From contig CAZFPO010000045.1 of NCBI GenBank assembly GCA_964521105.1, forward strand, positions 1 to 20,440: a DNA stretch of 20,440 bases. The letters are read 5' to 3'. How positions within the stretch are numbered: the first letter of the stretch is position 1; every line of letters begins with the position of its first letter. The notes beneath the pieces are model-generated. The model had not been told where the DNA came from. It saw only the letters and a program-made list of their open reading frames with translations, and ran no database searches. A program made the translations under genes and the position numbers. Source of the DNA: JAQUGA01 sp964521105. Lineage in GTDB: Bacteria > Bacteroidota > Bacteroidia > Bacteroidales > WCHB1-69. This document shows, one piece after another, positions 13,495 to 20,440 of this stretch.

Positions 13495-16170
13495 TTAATT
13501 TGGATTAAATAGGGCTGTGATTGGATTTTTTAAATAATTCAATCGGAAAGTAAAATAAAATTTTGAATGTACAGAATATAGCTTGAGCAAATCCATTGAT
13601 TTCACAGATGGATGTTCAAGCTTATCTCTATTTCTTAATTTGAAAGCAATGCTTTTTTGAATGTTTCTAGTTTTATTTGCCGAAAATCCGTTTCTATCTA
13701 AAATTGCAAGAAGAGGCATTACATTTTCATAATGTGGCGAACTTAACAACCAATTACAACTTTCAATAATTAAATCATAATCAGGTGATTGGTAAAAAAA
13801 GGAGCTAATTGTTTTTTTATAAACGCTTGTTTCGCTCATTTTATAACTTTTATAAACCGAATCGGCTACAAAATAAATGGTCATAGCCTTATTTACATTC
13901 TTTAATCTAAACTCTATATCACAATTTTGAATTAACGATTCATACATCGCTGCAGGTCTAACTGTCTCAAATTCTGAGGTATAGCTTTTGGGATTATCGA
14001 TACATCTTGAAAAAGTATTTTGAATAATTAATATTGAATCTAATGCAAAAAGAGCATTACCAAAGGATTGAGAAGATTTGCTTCGGGAATAAATGTTTTC
14101 GAGGTGATTAATTCGAGAATTTGCAAAATCACACTCTTGAAACTCAAATTTTCTTTTTGTAGAATTAAAAAGCTCCATTAACTCCACATTATTTTCAAGT
14201 TTCGATTTAACTATTAATTGCTCAACTTCATCAATAATTTGCTTCGACTCTACTAATTCGTTTCGCCAAATCATCATACTTACTTTATTGAGTTTTTCAA
14301 AAGCTATAGGCTTACTAATAGCCAACAATAAGGAATCGAGCAACGAATCAGCTGATAATTTATAAGTTGTTTCAATATTTTTTGCATCTTGTAACAAAGT
14401 TAATGAAGCAGAAAATAATCCCTGACTATAAAATTTATTTCCTAAAACAACTTTCTCATCAAACTCTAATTTTCGAATATTAAAAAATACAGAATATCCC
14501 ACAATTGTATCACTAATCCACTCAGGATGTTGATGATAATAATTTATTGCTTCACGATATTTTGTATCGGCTAAAAAAACATTTCTACTGTTTACGGCTG
14601 TTTGCGATTCGGATAAAGCCACGTTAAATGCTCCATTATAAGCTCTTTTCAGATTATCATCAAGATATTTAAGTGAGAAATTGCTTCTAAAAGTTTTCCC
14701 TAAACTATCGGCACTTTGAATTTGTTTAATTGCAACTTCATAATTTCCTTTCTCGATATTTTTTGTAGCATTATTTACATATTTTGAAACAATTTTATCA
14801 ACAACTGTCTGTATTTCATTGTCATCGGGTATCTCCTTTTGATTTGCCACTTGATATTTTTTTGCTTCACGGGCATAATTTTCGGCAATTTCGAGTAAAT
14901 CACGCTGTAGTGCCTTGTTTATGACATTAAAATAAGAACGTAAAATTCCATACTTCGACTTTACTATACCTTGATAAAATTCATTTGTACAAATTGGTTC
15001 TCTGATGCTATCACAAAAAATATAAGCCATAGAATAGGCTTCAATTGCTCTATGAAACTCTTCGTCTTTGAGCAATAAATTTCCCTTGGTAATAATTGAA
15101 TTATATACTTCTGTGGCTATTTTTTTACATTCAATGTATGTTTTTCCATGAGGCCATGTTTTTGAAAATATAATTTTTATCAACTCCGATGCTTCAACTA
15201 TTCTGTTTTCATCTAACATAATACGTGCTAATTCGGATAATGCTTGCACACTCAATGGATTGTACTCCAATGCTTTATTATAATTATAAATGGCTCCCAA
15301 GCGATTTACTTTTTTCATTTCTTCTCTTGCCCGTTCAATAAATCTATAATCAATCCAATGCAGATATTCTGTTAATAAAATCCTTTTTTGAGATACCTTG
15401 ATATTTATTTCAATAATTTTATTTTTCAAAAAATTATGCTTTTCATTATTTGCCTCAAGTATTGTTATAATATTTTTATTATTAAAACTTTCTATCGATT
15501 TTTCAACTTCATCTAAAATAAAATCATTAATTGGTAACATTTCAATTTCCTCAAATCGTATTGAATTAACGATGCTGTCCCACGAATTAATTAAAGAGTC
15601 GGATTGATAATACAAATCGATTAAATTCATTTTATTCGTAATCTCCTTTTCCCATTCCTTATTATATGACAAAGAAATTAAATTCGACGTTAAATCAACA
15701 ACTAATACCGAATTTGAATCAATCCATGTAAACACATTATCAATGTTTTTATCAAGTTTTAATCGTGCATCATGATTAATGATTTGTTTAGTATTACCTT
15801 TATTTAAATTATACTGGAATTTTACACCGATTGGAAAAAACTCTGAACAAATACTGAAATTTCGATATTTCACATCGTCTGGACAACTTTTCTTAATTAG
15901 TTCAGAATACAAATAATATTTATTAAATGACTCTTTTGTAACTTTTAGTTTTAATTCTATGGTAAATGCCAAACTCAAGTCGTTAAGTTTATCCCAATTT
16001 TTAATTCTATTTACAACATTTTGCATATAAACATCATTGCTAATGTTATCGTTTACGATAAAAGGATAATTATATGTTTTTTCAAAAACTATCAACTGCT
16101 GAGAAAAAGCCCCACCTAATACGAAGAAAAAAAACAAAAATGAAGCAAAAAAATATTTTAAATGCCCCAT
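13495..16170 (-). CDS. Unrecognised exported protein with TPR-like repeats
   Basis: 891 residues with a strong signal peptide (MGHLKYFFASFLFFFFVLGG, cleavage near AFSQ, about residue 24). I do not recognise the family. The N-terminal 200 residues are mixed and may be a separate beta-containing domain. From about 285 onward the sequence is helical, with TPR-like units, the clearest being LGAIYNYNKALEYNPLS and ALSELARIMLDENRIVEAS (about 291-330); later ones include AIEAYSMAYIFCD, YEVAIKQIQSADSLGKTF and ALTLLQDAKN. It is probably periplasmic or surface-facing, with a scaffolding role. The ATG lies 25 bp downstream of a tRNA-Leu gene, and I see no TAnnTTTG box in that space, so it may be read from the tRNA promoter. 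It converges with gyrB across the 82-bp repeat array. Codon use looks like that of its neighbours. Confidence 0.85.
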   Translation of the reverse strand: MGHLKYFFASFLFFFFVLGGAFSQQLIVFEKTYNYPFIVNDNISNDVYMQNVVNRIKNWDKLNDLSLAFTIELKLKVTKESFNKYYLYSELIKKSCPDDVKYRNFSICSEFFPIGVKFQYNLNKGNTKQIINHDARLKLDKNIDNVFTWIDSNSVLVVDLTSNLISLSYNKEWEKEITNKMNLIDLYYQSDSLINSWDSIVNSIRFEEIEMLPINDFILDEVEKSIESFNNKNIITILEANNEKHNFLKNKIIEINIKVSQKRILLTEYLHWIDYRFIERAREEMKKVNRLGAIYNYNKALEYNPLSVQALSELARIMLDENRIVEASELIKIIFSKTWPHGKTYIECKKIATEVYNSIITKGNLLLKDEEFHRAIEAYSMAYIFCDSIREPICTNEFYQGIVKSKYGILRSYFNVINKALQRDLLEIAENYAREAKKYQVANQKEIPDDNEIQTVVDKIVSKYVNNATKNIEKGNYEVAIKQIQSADSLGKTFRSNFSLKYLDDNLKRAYNGAFNVALSESQTAVNSRNVFLADTKYREAINYYHQHPEWISDTIVGYSVFFNIRKLEFDEKVVLGNKFYSQGLFSASLTLLQDAKNIETTYKLSADSLLDSLLLAISKPIAFEKLNKVSMMIWRNELVESKQIIDEVEQLIVKSKLENNVELMELFNSTKRKFEFQECDFANSRINHLENIYSRSKSSQSFGNALFALDSILIIQNTFSRCIDNPKSYTSEFETVRPAAMYESLIQNCDIEFRLKNVNKAMTIYFVADSVYKSYKMSETSVYKKTISSFFYQSPDYDLIIESCNWLLSSPHYENVMPLLAILDRNGFSANKTRNIQKSIAFKLRNRDKLEHPSVKSMDLLKLYSVHSKFYFTFRLNYLKNPITALFNPN

Positions 16171-16195
16171 TTTAAAATAATTTTACGGTGGATTG

Positions 16196-16279
16196 TACCC
16201 GGAACAAGACTCGAACTTGCACAACCATAGGGTTACTACACCCTGAATGTAGCGTGTCTACCAATTCCACCATCCGGGC
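16196..16279 (-). tRNA. tRNA-Leu (anticodon CAG)
   Basis: 84 nt. The acceptor arm GCCCGGA pairs with TCCGGGT (one G-U). The anticodon stem CTACA/TGTAG encloses TTCAGGG, giving anticodon CAG, which reads CUG. A long variable arm (AACC/GGTT) marks it as class II, as expected for leucine. The T-arm is GCAAG TTCGAGT CTTGT. The 3' bases after the discriminator A are CAA, so CCA is not encoded and must be added by CCA transferase. It is the second of two tandem tRNA-Leu genes. Confidence 0.95.
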
Positions 16280-16308
16280 ATGATTTAATTACAAATAAAT
16301 ATTTTAAT

Positions 16309-16395
16309 TGGTGCCCAGAACAAGATTCGAACTTGCACAACCGTTCGGTCACTACCCCCTCAAAGTAGCGTGTCTACCAATTCCACCATCTGGGC
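16309..16395 (-). tRNA. tRNA-Leu (anticodon GAG)
   Basis: 87 nt including an encoded CCA. The acceptor arm GCCCAGA pairs with TCTGGGC. The anticodon stem CTACT/GGTAG encloses TTGAGGG, giving anticodon GAG, which reads CUC and CUU. The long variable arm (ACCG/CGGT) fits class II. The D-arm and T-arm are nearly identical to those of the tRNA-Leu 29 bp downstream, suggesting a tandem duplication followed by an anticodon change. Confidence 0.95.
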
Positions 16396-16405
16396 TTTTA
16401 CGATG

Positions 16406-16413
16406 CAAATATA
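16406..16413 (-). promoter_or_regulatory. tRNA-Leu operon promoter box TATATTTG
   Basis: An exact TAnnTTTG match on the minus strand, ending 10 bases before the mature 5' end of the tRNA-Leu(GAG). It probably drives both tRNAs and possibly the 891-residue gene behind them. Confidence 0.7.
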
Positions 16414-16537
16414 CGTTGTTTTTTGAAATAATAAATATTCATTGATTATTTTCAATAATGAAGTAAAAAAAATAATTAAAAAATTTAATCCATTTGCACT
16501 GGTGGTATCTAACAACACTTCTCTCGATAAAAATTTG

Positions 16538-16545
16538 TAAGTTTG
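16538..16545 (+). promoter_or_regulatory. ubiD-family gene promoter box TAAGTTTG
   Basis: An exact TAnnTTTG match 15 bases before the ATG at 16561. This implies a very short leader. No -33 element is clear. Confidence 0.55.
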
Positions 16546-16560
16546 TAAAAAATCAAAAAA

Positions 16561-18429
16561 ATGTCATTTTTAAGCACCAATAATTTTATTGACGAACTAA
16601 AATTCCGAAATGAAATTCATATAATTGAAGAATTTGTATCACCCAATTTGGAAGCAACCGAAATAAACGACCGCATTGTAAAATCGGGCGATGGAAAAGC
16701 TATTTTGTTAAAAAACAATGGAACAGAGTTTCCAATATTACTTAATGCGTATGGATCAAGCGAGCGAATAAATTTAATTTTAGGCACCCACGATTTAGAT
16801 GATATTGGTAAACGAATAAAAAAACTATTAAATGAAGCTACTAAACCAAGTAAATCGATGTTTAATTTACTTTCAAAAATTCCATTATTAAAGGAAGTAG
16901 CTTCATGGATGCCAAGCAGAACAACACATAAAGCATTGTGCCAGCAAGAAGTAATGTATCAAGCCGATTTAAATAAAATTCCAATTTTAAAATGTTGGCC
17001 CCATGATGGTGGAAAGTTTATTACTCTTCCAATGGTTCACACTCTTAATCCCGAAACTGGTATTTCAAATGTTGGAATGTATCGAATTCAAATTATTGAT
17101 TCAACCACTACTGCGGTTCATTGGCATTTACATAAAGATGGTGCGCGTCATTTTGAACTATACAAAAAAAGAGGTGAGCGAATGCCGGTTTCAATTGCTA
17201 TTGGAGGTGATCCAATTTTTGCATACTGTGCATCGGCTCCACTTCCCGAAGGAATTGATGAATACATGCTGGCTGGCTTTTTACGTCAAGAAAAAGTTCA
17301 ACTGGTAAAATGCTTGAGTAATGAATTATATGTACCTGCAAATGCCGATTTTGTTATTGAAGGGTATATCGATCCAAACGAAGATTTTATTTTAGAAGGT
17401 CCTTTTGGCGACCATACAGGATACTACTCATTAGCCGATTTTTATCCAAAATTTCATGTAACAATGATAACTCATCAGCGAGATGCGGTTTACCCTGCCA
17501 CAATTGTTGGTGTTCCGCCACAAGAAGACCGCTGGATGGGTAAAGCAACCGAACGTATTTTTTTGGCTCCTATTCAAATGACGATTTGTCCCGATATTTT
17601 AGATATGAATTTACCATATCAAGCTGGATTCCATAACTTAGCAATAATCCAAATTTCAAACAGTTACCCCGAGCAAGCTTATTCTGTCATGAATGCCCTT
17701 TGGGGTGCGGGTCAAATGATGTTTAATAAAATTATGATTATTGTTTCTGATGATGTTAATCCACATGATGCAAAAAATGTTTTAAAAGCTCTTTCAAATA
17801 TTGATATCGAAAACAATATTCTTTTTACTCGTGGTCCAGCTGATGTGCTAGATCACGCTGGCAGATCATTTGCAAAAAGTGGTAAAATTGGAATTGATGC
17901 TACAAATAAAAAAACAATCAATAAAAAACTTCAAATTGATAAAGGTGCAATTAGCAAAATAATTTCAAATAGTAATGTCAATTTTGATTATGCTAACGAT
18001 AATTCTTCAATACTAATTATTGGCATAAACTCCAATCAAGATACTGATGTATTTGAAATTTCTAAACAATTACTTGAATTAGGCATTGTTAAAGATATAA
18101 ATTTCATTTTATTTTTCGATAAAGAATTAGATATTAACAACTTCGACTTAGTTTTATGGCAATTATCTGGAAATATCGACCCCAGTTATGACTGTAAAAT
18201 AATTAAAGTAAAAGAGCAAGCAATTTTATGCTTTGATGCAACATCAAAAAAGACGAGAAAAGATTTTAAACGTGATTGGCCCAACGTAATTGTTATGGAT
18301 GATACAACCATTAAACTTGTTGATGAAAAATGGGACAGTTATAATTTAGGCAACTTTATAGCTTCTCCATCGCTCAAATTAAAACCTATGGTTAAAAATG
18401 ATGGTGCGGTTGCTAATAGTAGCTATTAG
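16561..18429 (+). CDS. UbiD-family decarboxylase, probably menaquinone pathway
   Basis: 622 residues, the length usual for the Bacteroidota UbiD/MqnL-type proteins (E. coli UbiD is about 500). These enzymes decarboxylate aromatic or unsaturated acids using prenylated FMN made by UbiX; in this phylum they are generally assigned to menaquinone synthesis, which I infer here. Visible signature residues are NVGMYR (170-175, Arg175 equivalent to the conserved prFMN-site Arg) and EGPFGDHTGYYS (279-290), where Glu279 and Asp284 take the places of the catalytic acidic pair of the family. GVPPQEDRWMGKATER (317-332) and the C-terminal DHAGRSFAKSGKIGIDAT (431-448) are also typical. After about residue 455 comes an extra C-terminal domain of about 165 residues. 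The last 17 bp overlap the 3' end of the convergent acyl-CoA ligase gene. No ubiX or men gene lies nearby. Confidence 0.92.
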   Translation: MSFLSTNNFIDELKFRNEIHIIEEFVSPNLEATEINDRIVKSGDGKAILLKNNGTEFPILLNAYGSSERINLILGTHDLDDIGKRIKKLLNEATKPSKSMFNLLSKIPLLKEVASWMPSRTTHKALCQQEVMYQADLNKIPILKCWPHDGGKFITLPMVHTLNPETGISNVGMYRIQIIDSTTTAVHWHLHKDGARHFELYKKRGERMPVSIAIGGDPIFAYCASAPLPEGIDEYMLAGFLRQEKVQLVKCLSNELYVPANADFVIEGYIDPNEDFILEGPFGDHTGYYSLADFYPKFHVTMITHQRDAVYPATIVGVPPQEDRWMGKATERIFLAPIQMTICPDILDMNLPYQAGFHNLAIIQISNSYPEQAYSVMNALWGAGQMMFNKIMIIVSDDVNPHDAKNVLKALSNIDIENNILFTRGPADVLDHAGRSFAKSGKIGIDATNKKTINKKLQIDKGAISKIISNSNVNFDYANDNSSILIIGINSNQDTDVFEISKQLLELGIVKDINFILFFDKELDINNFDLVLWQLSGNIDPSYDCKIIKVKEQAILCFDATSKKTRKDFKRDWPNVIVMDDTTIKLVDEKWDSYNLGNFIASPSLKLKPMVKNDGAVANSSY

Positions 18430-18430
18430 C
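18412..18430. terminator. Palindrome holding both convergent stop codons
   Basis: GCTAATAG-TAG-CTATTAGC is a perfect 8-bp inverted repeat with a 3-nt loop. It contains the TAG stop of the UbiD-type gene (18427-18429, plus) and the TAG stop of the ligase gene (18413-18415, minus). The plus-strand side is followed by AT-rich sequence with TTTTAATTTTTT about 18 bases on, so it could contribute to termination there. The minus-strand side has no T-run. Confidence 0.45.
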
Positions 18431-20071
18431 ATATTTAAATCTTTTAATTTTTTGGGTTGGAGTTTTCTCAAATTCAGTTTTTATTGCAATCACATAAGAA
18501 ATTTTTGAAGCATTTGAAACTCTTGAATTTACGTAATTAATTAAATCCGATTTTATAGTTTCAAGTTTTTCATCAAACTCATTTTTAAACTCTCCAACTT
18601 TTTGAGTGAAATTAGCCTTAATTTGTGCATAATTTGATTCAATATCCTCCATATTAAAATTTACTAATGCAACCAATCTCCCTTTTTTCTCAACAACTAT
18701 CGATTCGGAAACAAATCGATGAGAATTTATTACACTTTCAATATCTTCAGGATAAATATTTTCACCATTTGAACCTATAATTACATTTTTAAGTCTACTT
18801 TTAATATAAAGCCTATTTTTTTTATCAAAAAATCCGACATCTCCAGTTTTAAACCAATTATCTTCGGTAAGAACTTGCTTCGTTAACTCAGGTTCTTTGA
18901 AATAGCCCATCATAATGTTATCACCTTTAGCCCATATTTCGCCTTCTCCGGTTTTTCTATCAGGATTATTAATTTTAAGAGTAACCCCACTTAGGGCTGG
19001 TCCGGTAGACTGTATATGTACCATTTGCGGGTTAACGCCAGCAATGAGAGGAGACGTTTCGGTTAAACCATAGCCAATTGCATACGGGAATAATTTTCCT
19101 TCAATAAGAAATCTCTCCACGTTATAATCTAGCTTTGCCCCACCTATTCCGAAAAACCTTAGATTTCCACCAAAAGTATTAAATAATGATTTAGCTGCCT
19201 TCTTATGCATTATTTTTCGCATAAAGGGAATTTTGTAAAACATTTTAAACATTGCATTCTTAGTAAGCTCAGGATAAATTTTACTTTTAAATATTTTTTC
19301 AATAATCAAAGGTACTGTAAGCATTAATGTAGGCTTTACTAAATTAATTGCTGGCAATAACACGGTTGCTGTGGGAGGTTTTTCTAAATAATAAGTTGAA
19401 CAACCACTCATAATACAAGTTAATAAACCTAAACTACATTCGTAAGTGTGCGAAAGTGGCAAAACGGATAGATAAATATCCGAGCTAAATATAGGTTGTA
19501 ACTTTGAAACCATTTTAATTTGTGAAACCAAATTATGATGTGTTAACATCACACCCTTTGATTTTCCAGTGGTTCCCGAAGTATATATAATAGCGGCTAA
19601 ATCGCTTGGTAAAACGTTGTAATTTTGTGTATTTTCAGATAAATAGTTAACTTGATGAGACAATAATTTACCGTTATCTATGTCAATTATTACCAATTCT
19701 TTTGAAATAGCTTTTTCATTTTTTAATAACAAACGATTTTGAACAAAAATTGCTTTGGTTTCGGAATGAATTAAGATATTTGAAATTTCATGTTCCGAAA
19801 AATCTGTCATTAAAGGAACTACAACTGCACCAATATTTAATATTGCAAAATAGGAAATCCCCCATTCTGGCGAATTTGAAGATAAAATAGCAACTTTTTC
19901 ACCTTGTTTAATGTTATTTTTCTTTAACAGCTCAGAATATTCTTCAACTTTAAAACCAAAGTCTGAGTACGTATAAGGCTTGTTGTTAACAAAAGCCAAC
20001 GAATTATTATTAGAATATTTCTCAACACTGAAATGCAATAACTCTTGAAGCGTAGTAAATTGTTTTTCCAT
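18413..20071 (-). CDS. Long-chain acyl-CoA synthetase (AMP-forming)
   Basis: 552 residues from the ATG at 20071; the frame also opens at a TTG two codons earlier (20077), which is less likely. A member of the AMP-dependent synthetase/ligase family, it activates a fatty acid with ATP to acyl-AMP and then to acyl-CoA. All core motifs are present: the phosphate-binding loop YTSGTTGKSKG (163-173), GYGLTETSP (333-341), the adenylate-binding FKTGD (407-411), the hinge region YIKSRLKNVIIGSNGENIYP (422-441) and the catalytic C-terminal Lys541 in PTQKIKRFK. A C-terminal helical insertion (about 475-520) sits between the hinge and the final lysine. It is a cytoplasmic or membrane-associated enzyme. The exact chain length is unknown, and other acid substrates are possible. 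It has its own promoter and converges with the UbiD-family gene. Confidence 0.92.
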   Translation of the reverse strand: MEKQFTTLQELLHFSVEKYSNNNSLAFVNNKPYTYSDFGFKVEEYSELLKKNNIKQGEKVAILSSNSPEWGISYFAILNIGAVVVPLMTDFSEHEISNILIHSETKAIFVQNRLLLKNEKAISKELVIIDIDNGKLLSHQVNYLSENTQNYNVLPSDLAAIIYTSGTTGKSKGVMLTHHNLVSQIKMVSKLQPIFSSDIYLSVLPLSHTYECSLGLLTCIMSGCSTYYLEKPPTATVLLPAINLVKPTLMLTVPLIIEKIFKSKIYPELTKNAMFKMFYKIPFMRKIMHKKAAKSLFNTFGGNLRFFGIGGAKLDYNVERFLIEGKLFPYAIGYGLTETSPLIAGVNPQMVHIQSTGPALSGVTLKINNPDRKTGEGEIWAKGDNIMMGYFKEPELTKQVLTEDNWFKTGDVGFFDKKNRLYIKSRLKNVIIGSNGENIYPEDIESVINSHRFVSESIVVEKKGRLVALVNFNMEDIESNYAQIKANFTQKVGEFKNEFDEKLETIKSDLINYVNSRVSNASKISYVIAIKTEFEKTPTQKIKRFKYANSYY

Positions 20072-20087
20072 TCTCAAAAATAATCAA

Positions 20088-20120
20088 CAAAATTAATTTA
20101 TTTTTTCTTATAACATCAAA
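20088..20120 (-). promoter_or_regulatory. Acyl-CoA synthetase promoter, TTTG-N21-TAATTTTG
   Basis: On the minus strand, TTTG (20117-20120) and TAATTTTG (20088-20095) are separated by 21 bases, matching the Bacteroidota -33/-7 arrangement. The box ends 16 bases before the ATG at 20071. Confidence 0.7.
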
Positions 20121-20372
20121 ACTAATCCATTTAATTAAGCTTTGTAATCAATTACAACATTTTTTATAAAAAAACAGTATAATTATTCAAAAAAAAACTT
20201 TTTTTACTTTCAAATTTTTGTTATTTTTTGACGAATTGACAACGTTACTTCAAAATAAAACGTAAAATCTAAAGTTATTTAATTAACATCGAAACATTTA
20301 GAGTTTTAAAAATAAGCTAAAAATTAGTTAAAAATATTAAAAAAAAAACTTGTTTTGTATTAAACAATATAG
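20121..20372. other. AT-rich intergenic region, no gene seen
   Basis: Very AT-rich with A and T homopolymers (for example an A-run, C, then seven T at about 20190-20205). I see no open frame, RNA family or repeat here. It separates the ligase promoter from the plus-strand promoter at the right edge. Confidence 0.6.
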
Positions 20373-20380
20373 TAAATTTG
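20350..20380 (+). promoter_or_regulatory. Promoter at the right edge, TTG-N20-TAAATTTG
   Basis: TAAATTTG (20373-20380) is an exact TAnnTTTG match, with TTG (20350-20352) 20 bases upstream. It points to a transcript that runs off the right edge of the window. Confidence 0.6.
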
Positions 20381-20419
20381 CTGTTAAAACATTGTTGTCC
20401 GATAAAAAAAATCAAAGAG

Positions 20420-20440
20420 AAGGAAGCATAAAACTTCCTT
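20420..20440 (+). promoter_or_regulatory. Hairpin at the window end, leader or terminator
   Basis: AAGGAAG (20420-20426) and CTTCCTT (20434-20440) form a perfect 7-bp stem with the loop CATAAAA, about 40 bases after the promoter box. The sequence stops exactly at the stem end, so a following T-run cannot be judged. Confidence 0.45.

Overview
The window looks like a scaffold segment from an AT-rich member of the Bacteroidota, probably Bacteroidales-like. The signs are Bacteroidota-type promoter boxes (TAnnTTTG) ahead of most transcription units, weak or absent Shine-Dalgarno sequences, a short GyrB without the TOPRIM insertion seen in gammaproteobacteria, a DUF2027-Smr protein, and exported proteins whose signal peptides end in SQ or AQ. 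Two 100-N assembly gaps (277-376 and 13289-13388) both fall inside repeats.

Layout. Positions 1-947 hold no credible gene. They carry a mosaic of short repeats: a 37-bp tandem repeat, small palindromes built as 5-bp arm, 3-nt loop, 5-bp arm, and a duplicated unit of about 267 bp that spans the first gap. On the minus strand, 948-2882 is a two-gene unit: a di-haem cytochrome c peroxidase/MauG-type lipoprotein followed with no spacing (TAAATG) by a VanX-family D-Ala-D-Ala dipeptidase. Diverging from it, 2962-5385 (+) encodes an unrecognised exported protein and a DUF2027/Smr protein. The RNase P RNA gene (rnpB) lies at about 5675-6038. It is followed by a plus-strand pair, a 1021-residue exported TPR protein and an outer-membrane beta-barrel protein, closed by a hairpin terminator, and then by gyrB with its own promoter. 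Beyond gyrB an 82-bp tandem repeat fills the space before a convergent 891-residue exported TPR-like protein, which sits just behind two tRNA-Leu genes (GAG, then CAG) on the minus strand. The right part holds a UbiD-family decarboxylase (+) and a long-chain acyl-CoA synthetase (-). Their 3' ends overlap by 17 bp inside a perfect palindrome that supplies both stop codons. The last 363 bp are AT-rich and end with a promoter-like box and a hairpin at the window edge.

Most protein genes are ordinary chromosomal genes (gyrB, rnpB, tRNAs, acyl-CoA ligase, UbiD). I see no transposase, integrase, phage gene, CRISPR array or defence system. The most interesting signals are non-coding: the palindrome family whose arms change while the architecture and 3' flank stay the same; the 82-bp satellite, whose gap is exactly in phase with the repeat; a symmetric palindrome carrying two face-to-face promoter boxes at 2912-2935; and the palindrome shared by two stop codons at 18412-18430. 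Among proteins, the 434-residue and 891-residue exported proteins are the ones I cannot name.
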